DNA of 64,000 nt from Cordilura impudica (lineage: Eukaryota; Arthropoda; Insecta; Diptera; Scathophagidae). The DNA is taken from positions 98,331,946 through 98,395,945 of the forward strand of contig OY821517.1 in assembly GCA_963682025.1 (NCBI GenBank), given 5' to 3'. Positions 8,490-20,089 of this stretch are shown piece after piece (the first letter of the stretch is position 1; the number at the start of each line of letters is the position of its first letter). The translations under genes and the position numbers were made by a program. The notes under the pieces are model-generated. The model saw only the letters and a list, made by a program, of their open reading frames with translations, searched no databases and had not been told where the DNA came from.

Positions 8490-9825
8490 ATATTAATTTT
8501 TTTAAATTTTGTTAAAGAAAATTTTTTCAAACTTGAAAAAGGAGTTTTCAAAATTTTATCAAAAAAATTTCCAATTTTCGGTCTCAATGCGCAATAGGTT
8601 AACAACGTGGTAATAAAACAATACTTCATATCTGAGTACTTATATGTATAGAGACCAAAAAAGAACGATGGCTTTAATCAATTTCTCAAAGTTGAAAAAA
8701 ATGCCATCATATTTCATGACCTAGTTTATTTTGGCACAAAAGTGGTCTGGGGCATTTGCTATTTCTTGGCGAGGTTTTATTCGATTTTGAAGTTTTATAG
8801 CCTTTTGAAAGGATAATTAAATACTGATCCCGAATTATATAACAGCTTGTCGGTTAAATTAAACTATAGAACAAAATTTTCGTAAAATCTGAAAAAAAGT
8901 CAAATTTTCCCCATATAAACACACTTGAAATTTTCAATCGCTTTGCGCCACGACTAAACGTTTTTTGATTGGCCCAAAACTTTGTATTTCTCAGGTTTTT
9001 TGCTATTCGCATATTTCTAGGGGGTGAGACCGACAGTTTGAACACTTTTTTTCCCTCCATATAACGAAGGGCCACCCTAGTGTCACATATATCAATAAAT
9101 TTTAATGTAATTCGTTAAAATAAAAAACTTTTATCGGCCATAGGACAAACACTTCACTTATTTTTCATTTGTTGTCAAGCAAAATAGCTTTTATTTCAGA
9201 TTAATAAGCATTGGAATGTATTGCACTAAAGCATTTACAATGTGAACATATGAACTCGATATGCAATGTGTATAATAAGTAAGTGTTGTCATATGTTCAT
9301 ATAACATCAGAATTTAATTATGAAAATTATTGTTGCTTTTGTCTGTTCTCATTTTAATTGTATTTGAGCTTTTGCATACATATCATGTGTTTAACATTTA
9401 TAGTGGCTCCACACACACGCAGCAGTGAAAATATCCCAGTATAAATTTTCATAAATTTTGAGGGAAAAAAGTTAAAGTCAATTAAAAATTTTTATATGTC
9501 ATTCATACCCAAAAAAAAAAAAAAAAATTATGCATAAATAGTGTTCTTGGTTTTCATTAATTATATAAATAATTTTTTGAATTTTTAATTAACTTTTCCG
9601 TCGGCATAGACATCTAGACCATAAACCATTTGAAAACCTTATGTATTAACTTTGCTAATGAGTATAAAACCATTTCAGAGTATTTGAAATCATATTTCAG
9701 AATATCCTAATATATGGTCTTAGTACGGGTATATAGTCACTAGGGTATGTCTTGCTTATATAGGCCAAAATATTATGTGAGATTTGGAAGGTAACACCCC
9801 CTAGAAATTTTTTAAATATATTAAT
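8490..9825. other. Noncoding, no gene recognised
   Basis: AT-rich sequence with stop codons in all frames. A near-palindromic pair around 9243 and 9290 (GAACATATGAAC and CATATGTTCAT) and a poly-A run at about 9511-9527 are visible. Nothing identifiable as a gene or a named element. Confidence 0.4.
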
Positions 9826-10960
9826 TTCTTTTATTTTGAATAGTGCAAAATAAATGATTGCAAAATTTCCGTAGTAATTCTCGACTTATATTTTCATTAA
9901 TTAAATTATAGGAGCTTCTGAAGAAACTGGTGCTTTTATCCAAGCTTTTATATATTATATTTTTATTATAAAAATACATACATACATACGTACCGACCTT
10001 ATCAGACAAAATAAACACTTCGCGAAATAAAAATATTTTTAAAATATACACTGCCTTGGATATCCACTGGCACTCTAAAAGTAAACTTTGGAACTGCTTC
10101 TCCAAGAAAAACTATAGTTAGTCAAAAAGGTATTAAGTCAAAAAAATTCGTTTTTAGTTTGTATTTGCGTTTAACTCAATATAACTTATGCTTATGCTTC
10201 CAATCATAATCATTTGCTCTTTAGGCAATACGTCAGAAAAATGCATAATTGGCTTGTGACCGCTGCCTTTGAAAAATTTAAGATCCTTCTAAAGACAACT
10301 TAAGTATTTTATGCCAAACGGAATAATCAAATCGGAAAATGGCGTAGATGCACTTATGTTCATTATGTCAATTGAAATCAATTGAAGAATTTCTTTGTAA
10401 TCGTCCCGTGATCGGGTTTCTTTTAGATTATTTAATGCAAACTCAACTTTCTCTGTTATATTGCCAAGTATATTTTTAACGCGGTGATCCTCAGCTCCAG
10501 ATTTTAAATTACTTTTATTTATCTTAATCCAGCCATCTCTAAATCTTTGAAATAGTGTGGGGCCAGTGCCAGAACACCTTTGCATTTTTACATCAAAACG
10601 CTCCGTAGAACTATTTCAAATATGTGATGACGATACGGAAAATATATGGGATCTAGATCTAATGTTTGCTCTAAAAGTACTCATACGCCTTTTATTCGTC
10701 CTAAGTTCGATTCCATGGAATCGCAGCAAAGAGCTTCATCCTTTACTTCGAGGTCCCATTCTTTCAGCAAATTACAGACGGCTATGACCTGTTCCGTTCC
10801 CATGCCTGCACTAACTGCTTGAATCCAAAGTTCCATTAAAACATACAACTACAGGCAGACGATCCACGTGTTCAGTACCCATCAACGACGGCAAAAGTTT
10901 TACCATCCTAATGAACAGTTATTGCTGTAATTTCTGTGGTTAAATGCATCTTGCATTTTG
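9825..10960 (-). pseudogene. Decayed arthropod repeat-borne protein gene (unclassified transposon family)
   Basis: Read on the minus strand, fragments follow one another in the order seen in an uncharacterised protein family that is highly repeated in arthropod genomes. They are MGTEHVDRLPV near 10890, VCNLLKEWDLEVKDEALCCD near 10740, VLLEQTLDLDPIYFPYRHH near 10670, TLFQRFRDGWIKINKSNLKS near 10545, and ECQWISKAVYILKIFLFREV plus LLRKFCNHLF (10070-9850). The CCD and YRHH segments are the conserved centre of that family. An in-frame stop after GRIKGV, frameshifts near 10590 and 10800, and ~180 foreign bases between the last two blocks mark it as dead. The repeat-protein match is from memory; the enzyme class is unknown. 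Confidence 0.6.
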
Positions 10961-12690
10961 TTACCTGCTTGAGTTGAGATTGAGCTTATGCAATTGTTAT
11001 AAAGAGTAGCACGGCGTCACGATCACTTATTTTATATTTATCAAATAATGATACAAAATTTAGTGTAGTAAAATTATGACGATCTCTGATTTTTTTTTTA
11101 AATATCAATTGTTTTAAAAAAAAATGGTTTGAGTTGTTACTTTTGCGGAAGTTATTTTATTGCTAAAAGTGGCATTAAAAATAGCATAATGAAAAATGGT
11201 GGTATATTATTGACATACTCAGAAAACTAGATCCACCTTAACGTATTTAAATTTCTTGCGCCACCATAATTCTTTGACGTTGGCCAAATTTTTTCTCTCT
11301 TTCGTTTAATGTCAATAACTTAAGTCTAGCACAACTGCTTCCAATTATCAGCATTCGCTTTTAGGCGTCAGAAAAATTCATATTTTGCTTAGAATTAATG
11401 TTTTAAATTCATTTGTGAGCGATGCCTTTGATATATTTAAGACTATTCAAAGAACATAAGTCAACTTAAGTCTTTTATACTAAACGGAATAATGAAATAA
11501 TTACGTAGACGTAATTATGTTCATTATGTAAAGATTTGGAATTTTTATTTGTACATCCATTATATTTATTTTTTTTTGTTGATACAACACATTAAAAAAC
11601 CTTCAACAAACGAAACAAATAAGAAATGCTTTGAAATCGGTTGTTACACCGCCTGTCTAATCAAGTTACCTAGCTTTTATTTTTTTTTTATGAAACGCAA
11701 TACTCAATTTAACGAATAAATTTTTATTTTTCTGAATTGGGTTCACATTATTTAATAAAAGATTACAGTAAAATATGTAGCAATAATATTTGTGCAATGA
11801 CTTTAGCTTTAGCAAATTCTGAAATCCGCAGTAAGTGGATTATATTTTTTAATACTAGTCAGTAATATTAATTAAGAATTGAAGAAACTTTTTATAAGCA
11901 AATGCTCGATTTGCTTCAGCTGCTGAAAATACAGCATCACCTGAGCCCTCGACATTTACGGTTATGCCAAAATTATTCTAAACTATGAAAGTTATTACAC
12001 CAGATCACTATAAGGAATTTTAACCATTTTTTTTTTTTTTTTTTGCCTAAAGTCAAAATTAAAATTTTTACAAACTTTTTTTTTTTGCTTTAATATAAAA
12101 AAATATAAAAAAATAAACTAAACATCTCTTGTTAAATTTTTCGATAAAATTGGTTAACTGTTACTTTATCAGTTGTTTTGTTAACAATTTATAAATTAGT
12201 TTTTAAATAACGATTGAGTGCAGTGAATTTTCTGATAGTTTCTAAAGTTTTCATAATATATATACATATAGTTGTTAAGAACCAAAAGAATGGAAAATAA
12301 TGTCGAAAGTGAGTACTTTAATGATATATAGTGAAATGCTGGTGAACTCATTTACTAGATCGATTAAATTAGAAAAATTGAAGTGACCTTAAGAAGAACT
12401 TATGTAATTATGAATTGGAATTTTATTACAGTCTTTGATTGACCGTGATCGTGCACAGACACAAGTGCATATATTTTCGACTTTTTTCTTCAAGTTTATA
12501 AAAACAAAATTTCAACTTTCTTCAAAAACAAACGGATTAGAGTTTTGAAAAAAAAAATAATAATAAAATATAAACAAACAAGAGGATTAGGTAAGCCCAA
12601 TATTCAAATTTTACAAGAACAAAATAAAACGTTCACGAGTTATTGCTTCGAACAAGCATACAATACTGAATAATAAAAAACTTTAACAAA
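10961..12690. other. AT-rich region with a diverged duplicate at 11335-11535
   Basis: Positions 11335-11535 are a diverged direct copy of 10190-10370, the 3' part of the pseudogene just described. Both contain the run GTCAGAAAAAT, a GCCTTTGA segment, and TTTTAT followed by ACGGAATAAT. The remainder holds homopolymer runs and no coding sequence that I can identify. Confidence 0.5.
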
Positions 12691-12699
12691 ATAGCAATA

Positions 12700-14640
12700 A
12701 TACTGTTAACAACACCAACTACTTTCAGACAATTGATGATGAAGATAATGATGAACTTATATTTGACAAAACAATTAAAGTGCACATCCCACCAATAACA
12801 ATACTAAAATATAAAATAGTCCAAATTCAAGATTTGTGTAACGAGCTAAAAATAATTAATTACTCAAGTCGAAAAATATCAATTGGGCTTAAACTGTTTT
12901 GTATTAGTAAAGATGATTTAAATTTGCTAGCACTTAGAATCCAAATTTGAATTCTTTACTTATGGCACAAAAGAAGATAAACCGTACAAAGCTGTATTGC
13001 TAGGTTTTGAAAAGTTCAACCCGGCTATAGTCAAAAATACATTATCCAAATTGGGACTATCCTGTTGGGATGTTAAGCTGGTTTCTAGAGCAATAGGTTC
13101 TCATAATGAGTAGTGCAATTACATTGTTTACTTTCAAAGAAAATCGATCTCTGTCAAGGAGTTAAAACAAAATTGCTGTGTAATAGATTATGTAAAAGTT
13201 AAATGGGACTTTCAAAGACGTAGGTCATCCAGAAAGACATAGTGTCATAACTGCGAAATACAAGGACATGGTTCTAGCCGCTGTAATGTAAAATCTTTTT
13301 GTGTAAATTGTGCTGGTTCCTACAAATCCACAGAATGCAATTCTAGTATAATATTATGCACTATTTGTAAAAGTAACCACAAATCGTTTTCTCCTGAATG
13401 CCCAAATAGGTTGAAGTTTGAACAAGTTACATTACATTGGACATTAAAGCTGCCTTTGACTCGGTATGGCACAATGGATTGTTTTTTGAAATGATGAATT
13501 ATAATTTCCCAACACAGATTATTTAAATGATCCATAGCTTCCTTTCGAATCGTATTTTTGAAGTACATATTGGATACGAACATTCTACACAAAAAAAAAA
13601 ATTTACGGTGGTTGCCCACAGCGTTCACGCATTTCTCCAATATTATACATTATCTATATAGCTGATTTCCCATCATTAAATAATTGCGCTACTTCAATTT
13701 TTGCTGATGATACTGTTATTCTCAGTTCGGGCATCCTTTCGGCAGATGTTCTCTCCAGCTTCCAATACGCGTTAGCGGAAGTTTTTTCCTACTTCACGAA
13801 ATGGTAGATAATCGTAAATTCCCAAAAAAAAAAAACTCAAGCAGTCTACTTTTCTATACGACGAAAACCTTGCTGTTTACCTCAGCAACCAAATTCGTTT
13901 AATAATAATTTGGTCCCGTGGTTCGACTACGGTAAAGTAAAATATTTGGGTGTGATTTTAGATCCCAAGTTCAAGTTTAAAGATCATGTCCCCTTTATTA
14001 TAGACAAAATAACCAAAATAATAAAATTGCTCTACCCTTTATTAAACAGAAGATCTAAACTCAGCACTGGAAACAAAATCCTTCTATTAAAATTGATATT
14101 TTACATCATTATGGTTTATGCTGCTCCTTTGTGGTCTACTGCAGCACAGCGTCACATAAAAAAAATACAAGTAATCCAAAATAAACTGTTAAAAATGATT
14201 CATAATTTGCCTTGGCATTATCCCACCCAGCGGTTACACAATATCGCCAACGTCGAACTAGTCAACACCCACATTAAAAATCTTACTTCAAATTTTTACT
14301 ACAGATGTCGCAACTCTGAGTACAATCATATTAATGAGCTGATCTCGTCGTAATTTTATCGTCTTATTTTAATTATTCTTTTATATAAAAAAAAAACTCA
14401 AAAAAAAAAACAAAAAAAAAACAAAAAAAAAGCACAAAAGTTTTTTTGAAAAATTTTGCCTCCATCTTCAAAGAATGTGAATAAAAATTCAAATTAATTA
14501 TAAAAATTGTTATGTAATATTTAAGTAGAAAAAGAAAATGTATTCTAAACTCTAAATATACATTTTTAAATTTCTCTTTATACTAATGCTAAGTAAAGAA
14601 CCCAAATTGAATTGAATTGAATTGAATTTTATTTAGACTT
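12700..14640 (+). pseudogene. Jockey-like LINE remnant: ORF1 zinc knuckles fused to reverse transcriptase
   Basis: 12725-13437 is a decayed ORF1 (nucleic-acid chaperone) with the motif YGTKEDKPYKAVLLGFEKF near 12960 and three Cys/His knuckles, CHNCEIQGHGSSRC (13243-13285), CVNC...C and CTICKSNHKSFSPEC. At about 13438 the sequence jumps directly into reverse transcriptase (LDIKAAFDSVWHNGL), so the endonuclease and the N-terminal half of RT are deleted. The catalytic motif IFADDT is at 13697-13714. An open C-terminal segment (13910-14353) carries VKYLGVILDPKFKFKDH and the LPWHYPTQRLH thumb region. Several stops and frameshifts are present. It ends with tandem ATTGA units at 14607-14628. The C-terminus closely resembles that of the LINE at 17.3-19.4 kb. 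Confidence 0.85.
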
Positions 14641-15080
14641 ACAAAAAAACGATAGCCATAAAAACATAATACTTCACCATGACAAACTGCCGACTTTTAT
14701 AAATTTCAGCAGCGGATATGTGCAAACTTTTTTAAAACGCATTTCTTCAGGTGACTACTGCGTGCCAAATTCAGAGTTATTCAATATATGGCGAGAGAAA
14801 CACAATGAAGATGACAAAACAGCCTCTATTTGCGCCCATTTCTTTCCATTCAATTGGAACTAATTATTTGTTAATTTTTAAGTTAACTTTACAAACGCTT
14901 TTTTTTCATTTTGGTACATGAAAACCTTTAAGGGTCCCTTCCTCCCTCGTAGTAGTCTTCCAAAAGTTATATAAAAAAAATCATTTAAATTAGTCCAGCC
15001 GTTTCGCTGTAATTAATTTTGGCCAAAAAATTGTAAAATTTCCTCTATTGCAGACGTACATATGACAAGCAGAAGTTTTT
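14641..15080. other. No gene recognised
   Basis: AT-rich sequence leading into the fragment at 15081. A segment at 14690-14870 has a codon-like texture but no sustained frame and no motif I recognise. Confidence 0.35.
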
Positions 15081-15350
15081 AACTTCCTATTTAAATTTTT
15101 TTACTATGTACGACTTATACAAAGAAATGCGACAAAATTTTGTTGGCCGATCAATTTGCGAGAGGGAATTTCATAATTTGAAACTTGCCTTTAAAAAACC
15201 TAAAGTCCACACCTGTTATAAGTGTGACACCTTTCAAATGCGTGCTGAAGTTGGTACCACTCAGAACGAAAAACAAGAAGCAGACATCGACCTCCAAATC
15301 CACCAAGACAGGCAATTGCAGCGCATTATGAAAAATAAAGTAAAAAGGTA
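15081..15350 (+). pseudogene. Fragment of a repeat-borne protein with a CxxCD motif
   Basis: About 85 residues are open, with the layout NLKLAFKKPKVHTCYKCDTF followed by a charged helix rich in Glu, Gln and Arg. A KPPK-x-DTC-x-KCD-type motif followed by a coiled-coil-like helix is typical of an arthropod repeat-borne protein family of unknown class, probably a transposon gene. There is no initiator context, and the frame ends shortly after 15350. The following ~130 bases are also weakly codon-like. The family match is from memory and moderate. Confidence 0.4.
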
Positions 15351-15489
15351 AGCTTGCGCTACAAGATGTCGTGCTTCTTTTAATGATACCACCTGTGCTT
15401 CATAGTTTCTATAACAAATTATCAACTTCCTACACCGCTGTAAATGACGATCAAGATTTGGTAGATGAAGGAGAGAACGCAGAGACAAC

Positions 15490-16158
15490 TAAAATTTTTA
15501 GTTTTCTTTACTTTTACTAACTTCATAATTATTAAATAATTTTCTTAATAGCTTTCCTATTTTCAACTAATTATAATTGTTTTATTTCCTGACTTGATTC
15601 TTACAAAAAAAAAACTTTACACACGATACAAAATTCGAAGGTCCTAAGGACTTAAGTCATATAAAAACGGTAAATACTGATAAATTTGAAAAACTGTGTT
15701 CCATGCTTTTTAACCGATAATTTCATTTTCAAACAAATTTTATCCAGATTTCCCAAAAAAATTAAATATTCTCAATTTAACATTAAAAAAAATGATTTGG
15801 TTGAGTTTCGAAAACTTTAGGGCAGATGAAGCACGCCCTCCCGCTATCCGGGATGGAGAACCGTTTTAGGGGGAGTTACGATACGATTTCATAAGTATGA
15901 TAATGAGGGGCAACGTAATAGCCACTCTTATCGCGAACACACTGGCTAGGCAGGCCGTATGATGTATATTAAATTTCATGAATATATCACTAATACGTTT
16001 AAGTACTAATATAATAACTACAAGAGGCATATTCTAAAACTCAATAATACCGAATGAATTTTACTTGTCTGATATTATTAGATATGAATCCTGAAAAATG
16101 CATTTTAAGCCATAAAATAAATAACACTGTCATTTCTCTGACTCCATATATTGAAAAA
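15490..16158. other. No gene recognised
   Basis: AT-rich sequence with poly-A runs. A GC-richer patch at 15825-15960 has no readable gene. It ends at the left edge of a hairpin-ended repeat. Confidence 0.35.
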
Positions 16159-17268
16159 AACAAGTTGGGAAATTATAGTCGGTCTCGACCGAATATACGA
16201 TACTCTATGCTATGCGTTTAGAAAGCCTATCTCTTAGGTCCAAATATTTATACCCTATACCACTATGTGGTTTGGGTATAATGACTTTGTGCTGCTGTTT
16301 GTAACAACCAAAAATATTTGACCTAGACCCATCTTTAATTATACCGATCGAATCAGAATCACTTTCTGAGTTGATTTAACAATGTCCGTCCGTCCGTCCG
16401 TCCGTCTGTGTGTCCATGTAAAGCTTGTAATCAAACTGCAGGTCGCAAATATGAACATATTTTGATTAAATTTGGTATATAAGCTTTTATCAGCCATGGG
16501 ATGAACGCTGTTGAAATTGGTGAGAATCGGTCCATGTTCAGACCTAGCCCCCATACAAATTACCCATATGAAATCGACATAAATTGCCATAAGATCCAAA
16601 TTGTCATATAGATCTTACTCAAATTGGGTTTGTATGCGTTCATTACATCCACTAATGAGTAGTCCAAAAATGATCCCTTTGACCCCATATAGAGCTGCTT
16701 CCCGATCTTCAGTTAAATCTATTAAAAAACAAAAATATTGCACTGATTCTTCTCAAATTTTGTTTGTACATATTTTTGCAAAATACAAGAGACTTTACCA
16801 AACATGATCAGGATCGGTCCATTTTTGGACCTAGTCCCTTTATAGATATAGCATCCGATATGAACTTTTTCATATCTGCAGCCAAAAAAATTAATAAAAA
16901 TCGCACTCAAATTTGGTTTATGCTTATTTTCTATATCGAAGTAGTTGGACCGAAAGATAGGGTCTCTAAACCATGGTATAGGGTATCATATAGTCGGTCT
17001 AGACCGACTATAATTTTCTTACTTGTTTAATATAGAAAATAGTTATATACCAAATTTGAGTGGCATTGCTATTAATTTTTTTTTTTTGTCTTCGGTTATA
17101 AAAAAGTTCATATAGGATGCTATATCTATATGTAGACGAGGCCAAAAAATGGATCGAGCCTGCCTATATTTGGTAAGGTCATTTATTTTATGTAAAAACA
17201 TGTACAAACCAAATTTGAGAAATATCTATCTGTGCAATATTTTTGTTTTTCCTCATATAAAGGGAAAT
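16159..17268 (-). mobile_element. Old copy of the 0.78-kb hairpin-ended repeat, split by a younger copy
   Basis: 16159-16248 is the AACAAG/TATAGTCGG end of the family, and 17028-17268 continues the same copy (AAAATAG...TTCATATAGGATGCTATATC...TTTGTTTTT) in the same reverse orientation. Between them lies a full younger copy in the opposite orientation. The old copy is clearly more diverged from the consensus and lacks its far end beyond about 17268. Confidence 0.8.
16249..17027 (+). mobile_element. 0.78-kb hairpin-ended repeat, inner copy A (DINE-like)
   Basis: The copy runs from TATACCCTATACC to TTTTCTTACTTGTT. Near the first end is the hairpin ACCAC-TAT-GTGGT. Near the other end is an 11-bp-arm palindrome, TATAGTCGGTC/GACCGACTATA. 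A (CCGT)n microsatellite lies at about 16383-16404. It is noncoding. Hairpin ends, an internal GTCC/CCGT microsatellite and lack of a clear target duplication recall Helentron-associated DINE-1 repeats of flies (inference). Confidence 0.85.
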
Positions 17269-17289
17269 TACTGCCCTACCATATCAAAA

Positions 17290-19440
17290 AATATAACGGA
17301 GAAGTAACTATCGACGTGATTGGCAAAGGTACAGGAATTTGAACGACTCTTTTCAAGTGAAGGTACTAAATCTTAGAATTCGTGAGGAAATTGAATTGTT
17401 TAGAATCAACCCATGGAATAAATTACTATCAACCCTAGACATAGGTTCTCCTCCTTTCTGGACTTTGACAAAAATGTTGAAAAAAAGGTCTAACAATATC
17501 CATAATTAAAACTGAAATTTTAGCAGAAACATTTGCTTCGATTTTAGGTCGGCTTGCCGACCCAATCACAACTTTTCTAGAACCTGATGCTTTGGAATTG
17601 ATGGAATCATCAAGTGTATGCCTGTGAGATGTAAATTTGATAAAACTCTTCTCAGATCTCCGACACTCTGAAAACTTTACAAAATAAAAAATCACTAGGT
17701 ATAGATGGTATAACTAACAGATGCTTTAAATCGCTTCTACACAAGGGCATTAAATGCTTCACAATTAAAATTAACTCTTGTCTAAAGCTTTACTTTTTAA
17801 TCGTTTGAGATTTAGTCAACTTAGAAGAAATATAAATTTAGTTCAATTTTGGCATCGTAAATTGATATCCGAATGGCAATTTTTTACGTCTCTAGAATAT
17901 TATTCATCCAACAATTAAAAAAAAAAAGCAACGCGTTAGATTAAAAAAAAAATGTATTTGAATTTTATTCGTTTATAAGTTTTTTCCAATAGAATATGTT
18001 TTATTATAATAGAGCGATTATTTGTTTATAAATTCTTAACTATATTATGTTTTTCGCAGAAGAGTTGGTATATAATTGTTATTTTACTTGTTAACTTACA
18101 TTATAACACCATAAGATTTCTACTTTTTATGACAAGTGTTTTGTTGTAGAAGTTAAAAAGGAAATAAATAAAACATTAGTAAATAAAATAAATATTTTCC
18201 AAATAAATTTAAAGAAGCTGAAGTTATTCCATTAAAGGAGTCTGGTAAGCAATCTAATTTTCCATCCTCTTATCGTCCCATAAGTTTTTTGTCGAGAGTT
18301 AGCAAAATCGTAGAAAAGAAATTAAACTAGATTGAACGGTTACACGGAAGCCAATCACGAAATTTTAACGCAGCAGTTTGGGTTCAGAAGAGAAGACAAT
18401 ACAGTTCAGCCTCTGATAAGAATAAGGAATTTGGTATAGACAAATTTTAACGAACAAAAGTCAACTGGCATGACACTATTAGATGTCAAAGCTATCTTCG
18501 GTACAGTCTAGCATGAAGGCCTCGTCACTAAAATGATAAATTTAAAATTTCCTATACAACTTACAAAATTAATTTAAAGATTCCTTACTGCCCGTAAGTT
18601 TAGAGTCTATATTAGTTCACACTGTTCTGAACGTCATCCTATAACAACAGGTTGTCCACAGGGTTTATGTTTATCCCCTATCGTTTATAATTTATATACA
18701 TAAGACTTTCCCCATTTCGATTACTGTAATCTGTCAATTTTCGCTGATGGTACAGCAATTCTCAGCTCTGCGATCATAGCTAATGATATAATAGCTAATT
18801 TGCATAGAGCACTATCCCTATGGTATTATAAATTAAAAAGTGGAAAGTAATGTTAAACAGTGCAAAAACTAAGGCGACGTACTCTACAATGAAACGCAAA
18901 AATTATTTCATTCGAGAGCTTAACATTATAATGGATAATTATACTGTCCTGTGCGAACAAACAGTCAAATATTTAGGAATAATGTTGAACCCCAAGATGA
19001 AATTCAAGGAACATATAGCTCATGTAATTAATAAAGTGAATGTAAATAATTCATATATAATACCCCTTATAAATCAGAAATCGAACTTAAGCATTCACAA
19101 TAAAAAACTTATTCTAAAGTCAATATTTCATGCAGTTATATTTTATGTTGCCCTTGTTTGGTCTATAAGCGCAAGTTGCCATATCAAAAAGTTACAGGTA
19201 GCCCAAAACAAGCTATTAAAATTAATACATAACCTACCGTGATTCATTTCTACCAACCGCTTTCATAATATTTCGAACTTGGAATTCGTTTCAGATAAGA
19301 TCAATAGACTTACACATAATTTCAATATCAGATGTTCTAATTCTGATTACGTTCATATTAATGAGTTAGCATCATCTTAGGTATAAGTAGTTCTTAATTA
19401 AAATTCAAATAGGTTTTTTCCAACTTCTCCTGAAATCTAT
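17290..19440 (+). pseudogene. Jockey-like LINE remnant (ORF2), interrupted
   Basis: 17290-17790 encodes the segment between endonuclease and RT (RDWQRYRNLNDSFQVK, NPWNKLLSTLDIGSPPFW, KKSLGIDGITNRCFK). The frame then breaks into about 400 bp of foreign sequence and resumes near 18191 with YFPNKFKEAEVIPLKESG, followed by SSYRPISFLSRVSKI. The catalytic box near 18730 reads FADGT, so the second catalytic Asp is Gly. The longest open part is 18850-19242 (VKYLGIMLNPKMKFKEH...). Stops and frameshifts are many. It ends with NELASS and a stop at 19380, the same C-terminus as the LINE ending at 14353, then a (TAA)n tail. Endonuclease and ORF1 are missing. Confidence 0.85.
17791..18190. mobile_element. 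~400-bp insertion of unknown type inside the LINE
   Basis: The LINE reverse transcriptase frame stops making sense after 17790 and resumes near 18191, so these 400 bases were inserted. They are AT-rich and noncoding, with internal poly-A runs near 17920 and 17950. Clear terminal repeats or a target duplication are not visible, so the class is undetermined. Confidence 0.5.
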
Positions 19441-19466
19441 ACTAATAATAATAATAATAATAATAA
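19441..19466 (+). repeat. (TAA)n tail of the LINE
   Basis: Eight or so TAA units follow the LINE 3' end. Such tails are typical of Jockey/I-type elements. Confidence 0.8.
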
Positions 19467-19963
19467 TCTATACTAATATTATAAAGAGGTAATGTGTGTT
19501 TGTTTGTAGGAGGTAATCTCCATAACTATCCATCTGATCTTCCTGAAATTTTCACACAGTCTTACTGCGGATATGGGAAGTGCTATAGGGTATACATTTT
19601 TTAATATTTTTAGTGGGCGTGGCACCTCCAACACAAAGTAAATTTTTAATATCATATATATATATTGAGTACTATGATAGGCAGAACTTTTGCTTGAATT
19701 CTCATTTGGTTGTTTGCAGCAAATATATATGAATGTAACTTTTTACAAAACAACCTATCTCCTGCTTTTGGTTACTGATGAGGGTTGGTGACTCTTCCCG
19801 AAACAGCTGTATAAATTGTCATGCAGAATATAGATCAATTTTTGAAACAAATGTGCTAATGGTTTTGCTTTATTTAAAGTATAAACATTTGACCTTGAAC
19901 CTGAACAATTTCAAACTCAATCATTAAATTGATAAAGATCGAAAATAAGGTTTTTTATTTTTA
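19467..19963 (+). mobile_element. Helitron-like 5' end of a second family (fragment)
   Basis: The sequence TCTATACTAATATTATAAAG begins at 19467 after an A. This start is very common at the 5' ends of insect Helitrons. A GTGTTTGTTTGTAGG run and the phrase CCTGAAATTTTCACACAG follow. No 3' hairpin with CTAG is visible before the next Helitron begins at 19964, so this is probably truncated. Confidence 0.45.
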
Positions 19964-20089
19964 TCTATATATATAAAATTCATTTTCTGTTTGTTTGTTT
20001 GTTTGTTTGTTTGTTTGTTTGTTTGACCGCTATACAAATTTTTATTTTTCAACGGAATTTCCTGAAATTTTGTACACACGATCTCTATA

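Noticed and set aside
13320..13640. Minus-strand 106-residue open frame
   Set aside because: Shadow of LINE ORF1 and RT, which read on the plus strand with recognisable motifs.
16339..16599. Open frame reading THRRTDGRTD, seen again at 45570, 53473 and 61914
   Set aside because: It is a frame across the CCGT microsatellite of the hairpin-ended repeats, not a conserved gene.
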